From DASWZN01 sp963841635 (GTDB taxonomy: Bacteria > Acidobacteriota > Terriglobia > Bryobacterales > Bryobacteraceae), in NCBI GenBank assembly GCA_963841635.1, contig CAWJDO010000002.1, positions 1,736,001 through 1,800,000 of the forward strand: a DNA stretch of 64,000 bases. The letters run 5' to 3'. The notes beneath the pieces are model-generated. The model saw only the letters and a list, made by a program, of their open reading frames with translations. It ran no database searches and was not told where the DNA came from. Shown here in pieces: positions 15,429-22,794 of the stretch. Position numbers and translations under genes: made by a program. The stretch's first letter is position 1. Every line of letters begins with the position of its first letter.

Positions 15429-16955
15429 TCACTTGTGTTCTCCGAAGACCAGGGCGGTAAAGGAGAAGATGTCGGTGTCGGGGTGTTGCCAGGCGTTGGG
15501 GGGGAGGCCGGCTTTGTGACAGGTTTCTTCTAAAAACGTTTTGCGGTCCCAATGTTGTTCGACTGGAACCTGGGGGAGGAGGAGGCCGGATTTGTCGCCG
15601 CTCTTCATGATCAGGCCGTCGCGGCCGATCTGGATTTGGGTGACGTCGAGGACTCGGCGCAGGGGCGAGAGGACGGAGATCTCGTACTGCAGTTGGCTCA
15701 ACTCCGCGACGGTGACCGGGGCGAAGCGCGGATCCTGGACGGCAGCGGCGGCGGCTACGTCGCGGACCGTTTCGGCCAGCGGGCGCACGGGGGCGATGTA
15801 GCCGATGCAGCCGCGCAGTTCTCCGTGTTCTTTGAGGGTCACGAAGGCGCCGAGTTCGCGGTTGAAGGAGTCGAAGGTGAGCGGCACGTTCTCGTAGAGC
15901 TTGCGATCCTTCACTGCGGTCTCGACCGACTGGCGGGCCAGTTTCAGCAGACCGTCTTTCTCGGCGTCGCTCAGGGTGAAGGCGGGTGCGGCTTCGGCGC
16001 GGGGCTTCGACGGCTTGACGAAGACCCAGGAGCTGTAGCCCACCACGTGGGTTTTGTCGCCGGTGACGTCACCCGAGTTGGCGTATTTCAGCAGGTGCGG
16101 CTCCGAAGCGCCGAGACGCTCGGAGGCGATCATGGCGGCCACGATCGGCGCGCCGCCGCAGGCTTCCCAGACGCGGCGTTCGAAGTTTTCGGACAGGCTG
16201 AGGTAATCCCAATCCTGGATGGCGCGCAGGGTTTTGCGATCGAGCTTCACGGCGTCGTCGTAGGGATGGAAGTGGGAGAGATCGGAGCTGGCAACGATCA
16301 GCGTGTTGCTGCCCTTGATTTCGCGCGCCAGGGCCAGGCCGAGGGTTCGGCTGGCCTCGTAGCTCTGATCGCCCATGATGATGGGCACCAGTTTGAAGTC
16401 GCCGATGGCGCGCTGGAGGAACGGCAGCTCGTCCTCGAGGGCGTGCTCGCCGCGCGGGCCGGGGATGACGTGGCCGCGCGTGGAGAGCTGAACCAGGTCT
16501 CCGCTCACGATCTTTTTGCAGAAAGCCTTGTCAACAGGGACGGTTCTTAGCGGCGTCTGGTAGGCGTCGCCGTTGTAGACGGAGACGAAGTTGAAGCCGT
16601 CTACGTGCGAGGGCGCTATGACTACCACGCGGTCGTAATGCTTGCCCTTGACCAGGGCGTAGCCGTTCGCGGCCACGGCGCCTGAGAATTCGTAGCCGGC
16701 GTGGGGGGAGACGATCGCCTGTATGGTTCCGTCGATTGGCGGGGGCGTGGCGCGGGCTAGGAAGTCGTCTACTGTTTTGGCGAGGTCTTTGGGGTCGGCG
16801 GGGTAGAAGGAGCCGGCTACGGCGGCGGGGCGGATTTGGGCTCGGGCGCAGGCGATGGGGGAAAGGAGGGACAGGAGAAGAAACAGAAAAAGACTCCGCT
16901 CCCTTGCGGTCGCGGCTCGGTAAGACGGGTGTTGAGGTGCAGGGTGTTGTGACAT
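15429..16955 (-). CDS. Exported AmmeMemoRadiSam system protein: Memo (B) fused to AMMECR1 (A)
   Basis: 508 residues. A signal peptide (about 15-37) is followed by a Memo domain (about 40-310) with VAGSFYPADP, SPHAGYEFSG and APSHVDG holding two metal-ligand histidines, and EACGGAPIVAAMIA holding the ligand cysteine. An AMMECR1 domain follows (about 325-505) with ELRGCIGYI and LQYEISVLSP. Start ATG 16953-16955 overlaps the upstream TGA by one base (TGATG), so translation is coupled to the radical SAM gene. The frame is open upstream to 17000 but that start lies inside the neighbour. Part of a family A repeat (16894-16921) encodes the n-region of the signal peptide. Function of the system is unknown. 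Confidence 0.9.
   Translation of the reverse strand: MSQHPAPQHPSYRAATARERSLFLFLLLSLLSPIACARAQIRPAAVAGSFYPADPKDLAKTVDDFLARATPPPIDGTIQAIVSPHAGYEFSGAVAANGYALVKGKHYDRVVVIAPSHVDGFNFVSVYNGDAYQTPLRTVPVDKAFCKKIVSGDLVQLSTRGHVIPGPRGEHALEDELPFLQRAIGDFKLVPIIMGDQSYEASRTLGLALAREIKGSNTLIVASSDLSHFHPYDDAVKLDRKTLRAIQDWDYLSLSENFERRVWEACGGAPIVAAMIASERLGASEPHLLKYANSGDVTGDKTHVVGYSSWVFVKPSKPRAEAAPAFTLSDAEKDGLLKLARQSVETAVKDRKLYENVPLTFDSFNRELGAFVTLKEHGELRGCIGYIAPVRPLAETVRDVAAAAAVQDPRFAPVTVAELSQLQYEISVLSPLRRVLDVTQIQIGRDGLIMKSGDKSGLLLPQVPVEQHWDRKTFLEETCHKAGLPPNAWQHPDTDIFSFTALVFGEHK
16894..16921 (+). repeat. Dispersed repeat, family A, inside a signal-peptide coding region
   Basis: TCCGCTCCCTTGCGGTCGCG plus GCTCGGT matches the family A unit. 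On the minus strand it encodes residues YRAATARERS just before the hydrophobic helix of the Memo-AMMECR1 protein's signal peptide. Confidence 0.6.
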
Positions 16956-18037
16956 CAGGTCCCCCAGAGGCCGGCTATGGGTTGGTGGCAGAAGCGGCAA
17001 CTGCCTTTTACTATGTCGAATGATCCGATGGTGAAGCCCTGGCGCTCGACTACCTTGCGGCGGCAGCGGGGGCAGTAGGTGTTTTCGGCGGGATGGCCGG
17101 GAACGTTTCCGATGTAGACGTAGTGCAGGCCCTCGGCATCGGCGGCGGCCTTGGCGCGTTCGAGGGTCGCGATCGGCGTGGGCGGCAGGTTCTTGAGCAA
17201 ATACTCGGGGTGGAATTGCGTGAAATGGACCGGCACGTCAGGCCCCAACTCTTGCATCACCCATTTTGACAGGCCGGTGAATTCCTTGTCGGTGTCATTC
17301 AGGGTTGGGATGACGAGGTATACGATTTCGGTCCACATGCCCTGGGCGCGCAGGGTGACCAGGGTTTCGAGCACCGACTTCAGTTCTCCGTTGACGATGT
17401 CCTTGTAGAATTTCGGCGTGAACGCTTTCAGATCGATCTTGACGGCATCGACGTGACGGCAGAGTTTCTTGAGCGGCTCGGACTGGATGAATCCGCCGCT
17501 GACGACCGCGCTCTTGATGCCTTGGGCGCGCGCGGCCTGGGCGACCGCGGTCATGTACTCGTAGAAGACCACGGGCTCGCTGTAGGTGTAGGCGATGATG
17601 GGGCAGGCGTTCTGCTTGGCGGCGGCCGCGGCCTGGTCAGGCGGCAGGTAGAGGCCGCGGACCTGCTCGGGGCGCGATTGCGAGATATCCCAGTTCTGGC
17701 ACATCTTGCAATTCACGTTGCAGCCGGCGGTCGCGATGGAAAATGCCAGGGCGCCGGGATGGAAGTGGAAGAACGGTTTCTTCTCGATCGGGTCGATGTG
17801 GGCGGCGGCTACTCGCGAATATACCAGCGTGTAGTAAGTGCCGCCCCGATTTTCGCGGACGCCGCAGTAACCGCGCTCGCGGTCATCGATGATACATTCG
17901 CGCGGGCACAACTTACATTTTATTTTTTTGTAGGGTAGCTTTTCGTAAAAGGCGGCTTCGGCGATGAAGCGGGAGTCGGGGGAGGCGGCCAGGGCGGGGA
18001 GGGTGCAGGCGGCTCCGAGGAACGCACGGCGGTTCAT
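16955..18037 (-). CDS. AmmeMemoRadiSam system radical SAM enzyme with Tat signal
   Basis: 360 residues. The [4Fe-4S] cluster motif CNVNCKMC (CxxxCxxC) is in the middle of a typical AmmeMemoRadiSam core (FHFHPGALAFSIATAGC, YTYSEPVVFYEYM, VKIDLKAFTPKFYKDI, HFTQFHPEY). Additional cysteine sets occur before it (CKLCPRECIIDD...YCGVREN) and at the C-terminus (CPRCRRKVV, CRFCHQP), the latter like a zinc ribbon. The start ATG at 18037 has GGAGGTAT just upstream and gives NRRAFLGAACTLPALA, a twin-arginine signal. The enzyme should therefore fold with its cluster and be exported, unusual for radical SAM enzymes, which need a cytosolic reductant. It is in one operon with the DUF362 and Memo-AMMECR1 genes. 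Confidence 0.9.
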   Translation of the reverse strand: MNRRAFLGAACTLPALAASPDSRFIAEAAFYEKLPYKKIKCKLCPRECIIDDRERGYCGVRENRGGTYYTLVYSRVAAAHIDPIEKKPFFHFHPGALAFSIATAGCNVNCKMCQNWDISQSRPEQVRGLYLPPDQAAAAAKQNACPIIAYTYSEPVVFYEYMTAVAQAARAQGIKSAVVSGGFIQSEPLKKLCRHVDAVKIDLKAFTPKFYKDIVNGELKSVLETLVTLRAQGMWTEIVYLVIPTLNDTDKEFTGLSKWVMQELGPDVPVHFTQFHPEYLLKNLPPTPIATLERAKAAADAEGLHYVYIGNVPGHPAENTYCPRCRRKVVERQGFTIGSFDIVKGSCRFCHQPIAGLWGT

Positions 18038-18038
18038 C

Positions 18039-18947
18039 TCATACCTCCACGCGTTCGATGCGGCGCGGATCGTTGGTTCCGATGCCGTGGCCGGCGGCGG
18101 TGGCGATGTAAGTGGGACGGGGGTCGAGCGGCTTGAGTCCCTTTTCCGCGCGCTTGGCTTCGATGATGCGCCAACCGGTGTAGTCGAGCGCGACCGGATC
18201 GCGCGCGACGAGGAGCCCGTTGAAGGGCCACGACCATTGCGGCATGTACGAAGGTCCTCCTTCATATTGCGCGGTCATGGCGTCGCAGATGGCGAGACGG
18301 ACTTTGTTGCGGATGGGCGGCAGCATGTAGACGTCGGCGATATAGGGGTCGCCGGCGTTGGTGTGGTACTTGTTCGGGTTGTGGATCGCTCCGAACAGGT
18401 TTTTGAGCGCGATGGTGACGCCAGCGATGCTGTGGTCCTTGAGGACCGGCAGGTTGATGATGCCGTCGCAGACGCGGGTGACGGCCTTCGAGAGCAGGCT
18501 GCCAGCGCTGCCGTAAACGGCGAGATCCTCTTCATAGCCGAACGCGTCGTTGCCGGCGACGCGCGCGCGGCCGGGGCGGTCCGAGATGTGGAAGCCGGCG
18601 CTTTCGAGGTCTTCGCTGAGGCGGTCGAAGACGATGATGTTTTTGGCGGCGACGCCGGCCTGACGGAGTCGCTCCGAGATCGCTTCGACCAGGGCAGGGG
18701 TGGTGGAGGCCGAGCCGCGTCCTGCGAGGCAGTTCACTTTGAGGCCGATGACTTCGCCGGGGCGCGCGACCTGTTTCCAGGCCTCGAGGGCGGTGTCGCG
18801 ATCGTAGAAGGCCTGCATGGCGCGGTCGAGGAGCGCCGGGAGCGCGGTGTGATTGCGCGCGACGACGACCCTGGAGCGGGCGGGAGGCGGCGTCTGGGTG
18901 GCAACCAAGGCGCCGCACGAAGACCGGAGGAAGGCCCGGCGATTCAT
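18039..18947 (-). CDS. Tat-exported DUF362 protein (AmmeMemoRadiSam operon)
   Basis: 302 residues from the ATG at 18947. NRRAFLRSSCGALVATQTPPPA is a Tat signal like that of the next gene. The DUF362 core shows PGEVIGLKVNCLAGRGSAST, LRQAGVAAKNIIVFDR, DGIINLPVLKDHSIAGVTIALKN and VARDPVALDYTGWRIIE. The frame is open to 19352, but that extension is basic and low-complexity and is rejected. One base separates its stop from the start of the radical SAM gene, so the three genes DUF362, radical SAM and Memo-AMMECR1 form one tight operon. Confidence 0.88.
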   Translation of the reverse strand: MNRRAFLRSSCGALVATQTPPPARSRVVVARNHTALPALLDRAMQAFYDRDTALEAWKQVARPGEVIGLKVNCLAGRGSASTTPALVEAISERLRQAGVAAKNIIVFDRLSEDLESAGFHISDRPGRARVAGNDAFGYEEDLAVYGSAGSLLSKAVTRVCDGIINLPVLKDHSIAGVTIALKNLFGAIHNPNKYHTNAGDPYIADVYMLPPIRNKVRLAICDAMTAQYEGGPSYMPQWSWPFNGLLVARDPVALDYTGWRIIEAKRAEKGLKPLDPRPTYIATAAGHGIGTNDPRRIERVEV

Positions 18948-19405
18948 AGAGTGGTCCGACACTCTGGTATACCACCGCGGGGCGGGTGGGGGAAGTGTCC
19001 GTTTGCGGGATTGGGACCATTGTGCACTGGCGCGCGCGTTTTTGTTTTCAACCGCGAACTGTCCGATTTTGGGCTTAGGTTGAATGTGCACTTTTATATT
19101 TTTCTTTTTTTGTGTGCGCGGCGGGTGAGGAAAGGGCTGTTGGGGTTGGAGCGCCGCGTTTGAAATGGGGCTCGTTTTGAATTCTTGGGTTCTGCGGCGG
19201 GGCTGATGGGTGGTTGCTCGGGTTGCGTGCGGCGAGAGCATTGCTGCCGGGGTGAGTGTAGCACGGGGTTGCAAGCTTTCCGGGCCGCTGCCATTCGGAA
19301 GTGGTTGAAGGTGAGGCACGTTCGGGCGCGGTGACGGAGGTGAATGCTCCATGCAGGCCTGTTAAACCGACACAGCAGCGGCCCGCTGAGGTGGTACGAT
19401 TTGTC
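18948..19405. other. Intergenic region, includes the promoter of the DUF362-radical SAM operon
   Basis: 458 bp without a supported gene. The stretch 19090-19115 is strongly T-rich on the + strand (A-rich on the minus strand), unlike its surroundings, and could hold the promoter for the minus-strand operon. Base composition drops here and marks the left edge of the accessory region. Confidence 0.4.
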
Positions 19406-19642
19406 ATGCTTGAAGACGATTGCATGGCGTGCTTAACGGTTGATGACCTACATGCGGAGGTCCAGTTCTCCGACGGCCAATGGGCGTATCGCGTTTTCAG
19501 GATTCGTGGCGATCGTGAGATGAAGGCGCAGGGCGTTGCTGACTCACAAGCCGCCGCGAAGACATACGCCGAGGCGGAGGTCCGTAGCCGCACTTCTGCG
19601 GATGCCGAGATCAAGTGGTATCCGACGGCCATTGGGAGATGA
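19406..19642 (+). CDS. Small hypothetical protein
   Basis: 78 residues from the ATG at 19406 (an earlier in-frame start at 19301 gives a less natural N-terminus). The sequence LTVDDLHAEVQFSDGQWAYRVFRIRGDREMK followed by an alanine-rich helix (ADSQAAAKTYAEAEV) suggests a small beta-sheet-plus-helix soluble protein. No family is recognised. It stands at the left end of the accessory region, 57 bp from the 3' end of the tRNA-like gene. Confidence 0.45.
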   Translation: MLEDDCMACLTVDDLHAEVQFSDGQWAYRVFRIRGDREMKAQGVADSQAAAKTYAEAEVRSRTSADAEIKWYPTAIGR

Positions 19643-19699
19643 CTTTCCTGGGTCGACCAGTGTTTGACTTCTACGCGAGTTTTTATTCATGATGAAGAA

Positions 19700-19781
19700 G
19701 GAGGGCGGGGGGATCGGACCCCATGCCCGGCAGAGCACTGCGGTTTATAAGACCGCTCCTCGCACCAGCGAGACGCCCTCC
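19700..19781 (-). tRNA. Unusual tRNA gene, 8/4 acceptor/T-stem (allo-tRNA-like), anticodon UAU
   Basis: On the minus strand 82 nt fold as a cloverleaf. The acceptor stem has 8 bp (GGAGGGCG 19781-19774 with CGCCCTCC 19707-19700). The T-stem has 4 bp (GGGG/CCCC) around loop TCCGATC (19718-19712). The D-arm is 5-6 bp with a 4-nt TGGT loop and almost no linkers, as in tRNA-Sec. The anticodon arm is GCGGT/ACCGC around CTTATAA, anticodon UAU at 19749-19747 (codon AUA). A 17-nt variable arm can pair as GTGCTC/GGGCAT with loop TGCC. These traits match the 'allo-tRNA' class with 8/4 or 9/3 geometry known from Acidobacteria and other bacteria. No CCA is encoded and position 73 is U. It starts 12 nt beyond the stop of the P63C gene on the same strand. 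The T-loop has C in place of the usual U55, so it may be decayed. Confidence 0.62.
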
Positions 19782-19793
19782 ACAAATCCTCAG

Positions 19794-20660
19794 TCACTTG
19801 ATCTCGGCTGATTCCTCCTCCATGCCTGGCAGGGAGAGTTGTGTTGCGTTGCCAGGGAAGGCACGCTGGAAGTTCCGTTCGAATGCCCTCCAGTTAGGCG
19901 AGATCCGCATTAGCGTGGTGACGACGGCAACCTGCTTTTCAAGGTGCGGATTGCCGATTTCTGCACTCAAGAACTGAAAGAGTTTATGCTTTCGCTGCCA
20001 CTTTTCATTCGGAGGATTTAGCTTCCTGAGTTCGCCTAGCACTCCGGGTGGAAGCTTCTTGTAGACCAGTTCATTGGTCAACTTGCCGGCGTAACGAGGG
20101 CCTTTCACTTTTGAGATGTGGCTGAACGGCCAATTCCTTAGCCGGAACATCTCTTTGTAGAAGTCAAGGGGGAAGCGGCTTGTCCAAGGCATCAGTTCTT
20201 TGGAAATATATGCGGCGAGGATCGCGTGGAGTTCTGCCTTATCGCGATCAACTTGGTATCCCGTTGCCTCGTCAACCAGCGCAACAACACCGACATGTGC
20301 CAGTCCGCGCATCAGAACCTCAGCCGAATGCGCAATGTTCGATTGAGACTTGGTCCAGCCTTTGGGCTTAGCCTCACGCCCCTTAAGCCAAACATCACAG
20401 ATTCGTGGAAGAACTGAGGCGTTGACGCCGTTTGCTATACCACCACGATGGGCGCCATAACGAATGGGAGACGAAAGCGCCAGCTCCAAGTCATTGTCGA
20501 TAAACTCCTTAAGGTTGTTTGCGGAGATGAAAACCGGCATTTGCGCGCCAGTTGATGCCTCCTTCCTGCGGCGCCAATGGGCTCCACCGCGCTTGCCACC
20601 GAGGGCCTTCGTCACGCCGCGCTCAGACAGAACGCGCGTGCCATCCTCCAACACAGCGTA
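19794..20660 (-). CDS. P63C-domain protein, 5' end truncated
   Basis: About 288 residues match a P63C-domain protein (PF10546, often on phage and mobile DNA, function unknown). Visible features are the N-terminal VLEDGTRVLSERGVTKALGG, PVFISANNLKEFI, VVALVDEATGYQ, then the P63C core ELMPWTSRFPLDFYKEMFRL, GKLTNELVYKKLPPGVL, ELRKLNP and the C-terminal WRAFERNFQRAFP. Homology stops abruptly at about 20660, where the sequence becomes the antisense of a toxin-antitoxin remnant. About 20-30 N-terminal residues including the natural start are missing. A GTG at 20654 or a fused upstream frame to 20828 could still give a product. The tRNA-like gene follows 12 nt downstream. Confidence 0.72.
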   Translation of the reverse strand, partial: YAVLEDGTRVLSERGVTKALGGKRGGAHWRRRKEASTGAQMPVFISANNLKEFIDNDLELALSSPIRYGAHRGGIANGVNASVLPRICDVWLKGREAKPKGWTKSQSNIAHSAEVLMRGLAHVGVVALVDEATGYQVDRDKAELHAILAAYISKELMPWTSRFPLDFYKEMFRLRNWPFSHISKVKGPRYAGKLTNELVYKKLPPGVLGELRKLNPPNEKWQRKHKLFQFLSAEIGNPHLEKQVAVVTTLMRISPNWRAFERNFQRAFPGNATQLSLPGMEEESAEIK

Positions 20661-20812
20661 GTCTGGACCCCGACGTCGATGAGGCCCTCGAAGCGGCGTG
20701 GCAAAGCGAGATCGCTTGTCGCGCCCAGGAACTCGACTCCGGCGCCAGGCTACCCATACCCTGGGCCGAGGTGCGTTCGCGTCTAAAGTCCGGCTTGGCC
20801 GATGGCCGGTGA
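20660..20812 (+). pseudogene. 3' remnant of an addiction-module antitoxin (CHP02574-like)
   Basis: The frame reads SLDPDVDEALEAAWQSEIAC and then ELDSGARLPIPWAEVRSRL, the C-terminal two thirds of the small 'putative addiction module component' family (about 75 residues in full). The N-terminal quarter has been replaced by the P63C element, marking a recombination junction at about 20660. Its stop overlaps the start of a toxin remnant, as in intact modules of this type. Confidence 0.7.
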
Positions 20813-20950
20813 AGCCGTCGGGTTCCATCCCGAAGCGATCCAGGTGGCTGGCAGTTGCTCACGGCCGGCGGTGGCCCGGATACCGGAAGCATCGGTGCCG
20901 AAATCCGCCCAGCAGATGAATCGGCCTCCGAAGGTCCGCTCCGTTCGCGT
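20802..20950 (+). pseudogene. Decayed RelE/ParE-type toxin remnant
   Basis: An ATG at 20802 overlaps the antitoxin remnant and opens MAGEAVGFHPEAIQ, which resembles the start of RelE/ParE toxins (xVxFHPEAxxE). The similarity is then lost, with a second patch (VARIPEAS) where the family has IAEAPE, consistent with small deletions. It probably does not make an active toxin. Confidence 0.5.
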
Positions 20951-20972
20951 ACACACAATTCGTGTGTATACT
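20950..20972 (+). promoter_or_regulatory. Palindromic operator with -10 box of the mazEF-type operon
   Basis: TACACAC and GTGTGTA form a 7-bp inverted repeat around AATTC (20950-20968). The right arm merges into TATACT (20967-20972), a good -10 hexamer 31 bp before the antitoxin start. Such operators are bound by the antitoxin or the toxin-antitoxin complex in this family (knowledge). The -35 is weak. Confidence 0.6.
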
Positions 20973-21002
20973 GAATAGGGAGCTTCAACCGATGGAGACT
21001 CT

Positions 21003-21266
21003 ATGACCAAGCGCATCAATATCGTCCTGCCGGTGGAGACGATCGCGGTTCTGGAACGGGTAGCGCCGAGAGGCAACCGCAGCCGGTTGATCTCGGAGGC
21101 GGTGATTCACTACGTCACCTGCAAGGCCAAGAGCAACCTGGCTGAGCGACTGAAGCAGGGCGCGATCGCCAACGCTCAACGGGACCTGGCGATTGCCCAG
21201 GAGTGGTTCTCCCTCGACGAGGAAGCATGGCAACCAAGAAAGCCGGCCACAAGGCGCAAGCGGTAG
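21003..21266 (+). CDS. Ribbon-helix-helix antitoxin (MazE/CopG-like)
   Basis: 87 residues. The N-terminal MTKRINIVLPVETIAVLERV is the strand-helix of a ribbon-helix-helix DNA-binding fold, and RGNRSRLISEAVIHYV is its second helix. The C-terminal half (NLAERLKQGAIANAQRD and after) is the likely toxin-binding tail. It is the first gene of an operon with the toxin, whose start at 21227 lies inside this gene. A partial paralogue of its C-terminal half lies at 23833. Confidence 0.85.
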   Translation: MTKRINIVLPVETIAVLERVAPRGNRSRLISEAVIHYVTCKAKSNLAERLKQGAIANAQRDLAIAQEWFSLDEEAWQPRKPATRRKR

Positions 21267-21628
21267 GTTTCCCCCGCCGGGGCGATATCTACCTGGTCAA
21301 TTTCGACCCTACGCTTGGAGCCGAGATCCGAAAAACGCGGCCGGCTTTGATCGTCCAAAACGACATCGCCAACCGGCACAGCCCCATCACCATCCTGGCG
21401 GCCATCACCTCGAAGTTTGACGTCCCGGCCTACCCGACCGAGGTCATCATGGAAGCCGGCGAAAGCGGCTTGCCCCAGCGTTCATCGGTCCTGTTGAACC
21501 AGATCCGCTCGGTCGATCGCCAACGACTGATCAAGCGCATTGGCCACGTCGGTCCGGAGACCATGCGGCGAGTGGACCAGGCCATCCAGATCAGCCTGGG
21601 GCTGATTCGGATCTCGTCCGCTTCCTGA
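21227..21628 (+). CDS. MazF/PemK-family endoribonuclease toxin
   Basis: 133 residues from the ATG at 21227. PRRGDIYLVNFDPTLGAEI, KTRPALIVQND, ITILAAITSK, and then LPQRSSVLLNQIRSVDRQRL match the MazF/PemK fold and its usual RNA-binding residues. MazF toxins cut mRNA at short sequence motifs. It overlaps the antitoxin gene by 40 bp, the usual coupling. The module appears intact. Confidence 0.9.
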   Translation: MATKKAGHKAQAVGFPRRGDIYLVNFDPTLGAEIRKTRPALIVQNDIANRHSPITILAAITSKFDVPAYPTEVIMEAGESGLPQRSSVLLNQIRSVDRQRLIKRIGHVGPETMRRVDQAIQISLGLIRISSAS

Positions 21629-21905
21629 GGTCGGTTACCAGGATAAGCCTGGCCGAACAGGGCGGCTGCTATCCGGTTCGGCCGGGAGGGCCAGTCTCCT
21701 GGCAGCCAAAGCATCGGAGGAAGTGGATTACTTTGGAGGTCGAATTCGCCGGAGCGCTTGGACGCTCTGGGCGCCACGCTGCCGTGTCTTGACGCCCCGG
21801 CTGAACCAACTCGGACATTGAGTCTCAGGGCGCTACTCATCCCCACTGTGCAGGTATCCCGCGGTACAGCTTTCGATAGACCCGCAGAACCGCTTCCGGG
21901 TCATG

Positions 21906-22304
21906 TCATGCGCCAAGCCTCTTAGTGAGATACTCCTCAATGAACCCCAGTAACTCGTCAAATCCTTTGTCGAATCCTTTCGCGTCCTCCGTCTGCCATT
22001 CGTAGGGCGCAGTAAGAGGCCTCGTCGGAGATGCCGAGATGGACACATGGTGATCGCGGCCATCCCATATGACGCGAACCACCTCCGGACCGATGGCCCG
22101 CCTTGGTTCGGAACTGCGGAGACCCGCGGCGTAGCGCACGGCGTCTGTTCCCCGCTGAGCCTGCAGCTCCCAGCATCCGAAATGACACCAATCCGCATGC
22201 AATCTACCCACAACGATGTCCTTCGCGGCCAACCGATACGTCAACTCGGCCAGCTTGCGAACGAAGTCGGCTGCACTCCGGGAAGGATGATCCATAGGAA
22301 GCAT
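21906..22304 (-). CDS. Hypothetical protein
   Basis: The ATG at 22304 (MLPMDHPSRSAADFVRKLAEL) is the preferred start. An in-frame extension to 22397 exists, but its sequence looks less natural. The product of about 132 residues has an N-terminal helix, a WCHFGCWELQAQRG segment, and VVRVIWDGRDHHVSISASP as a beta strand pair, ending in an acidic helix (GFDELLGFIEEYL). No family is recognised. It may belong to the immunity or accessory genes common in such regions, but nothing proves it. Confidence 0.5.
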   Translation of the reverse strand: MLPMDHPSRSAADFVRKLAELTYRLAAKDIVVGRLHADWCHFGCWELQAQRGTDAVRYAAGLRSSEPRRAIGPEVVRVIWDGRDHHVSISASPTRPLTAPYEWQTEDAKGFDKGFDELLGFIEEYLTKRLGA

Positions 22305-22425
22305 GATGATAGTATGCCTTGCCGCGGCAGCTACCTTCCGTCGCAAAATGACGTTTCTCTGAGCCGCCGGAGGGATTCGCGGAGCCTGTAGGTCCATGTT
22401 CAGGTGACGTCTTCGGCTCTCGCCC

Positions 22426-22569
22426 TCATGGGCGGGCGGCGGACTCGCCGCCCGGTTTCACTCGGGCCACCGCCAGTGCATTTCTGATGTTGATCAGGTT
22501 GTCGGCGATCACTCCTAGCCCGACCCAGCGCTTCATTCCTTCCGCGCCCCGATATCGGCAATGGGTCAG
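22426..22569 (-). pseudogene. C-terminal remnant of an ISNCY-type transposase
   Basis: The 47-residue frame ending at 22426 reads CRYRGAEGMKRWVGLGVIAD and then NLINIRNALA, a C-terminus seen in ISNCY-like transposases. The rest of the gene is absent. It shows that an insertion sequence was once here. The remaining bases to 22794 hold no gene; CTCCCCGCGTGCGCAC near 22711 recurs near 23721, so a short duplication flanks the lipoprotein gene. Confidence 0.5.
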
Positions 22570-22794
22570 ACCGTGTGAGATTGGCCCGAAACGGTGCTGG
22601 GGGAACCCCGGACCCGGACGCAGCGCCACACGGTCGAGTATACGTGGGATAGTGCTTTTCCCGACATCCTTTCGAGATAGCCGCGCCCGCGTTGTTGCTG
22701 GCGAGCGCAGCTCCCCGCGTGCGCACATGTAGGGCGCCTCCCAAGGGCCGCGGGACTCGCGGATGTGATATAAAACGGCATTGGCGGTGCAGCC

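Noticed and set aside
19700..19781. tRNA reading on the + strand of the same palindromic acceptor
   Set aside because: The acceptor pairs on both strands, but on the + strand the T-loop would be only 4-5 nt and lack TTCRA-like bases, while the minus strand has TCCGATC and a GG-containing D-loop.
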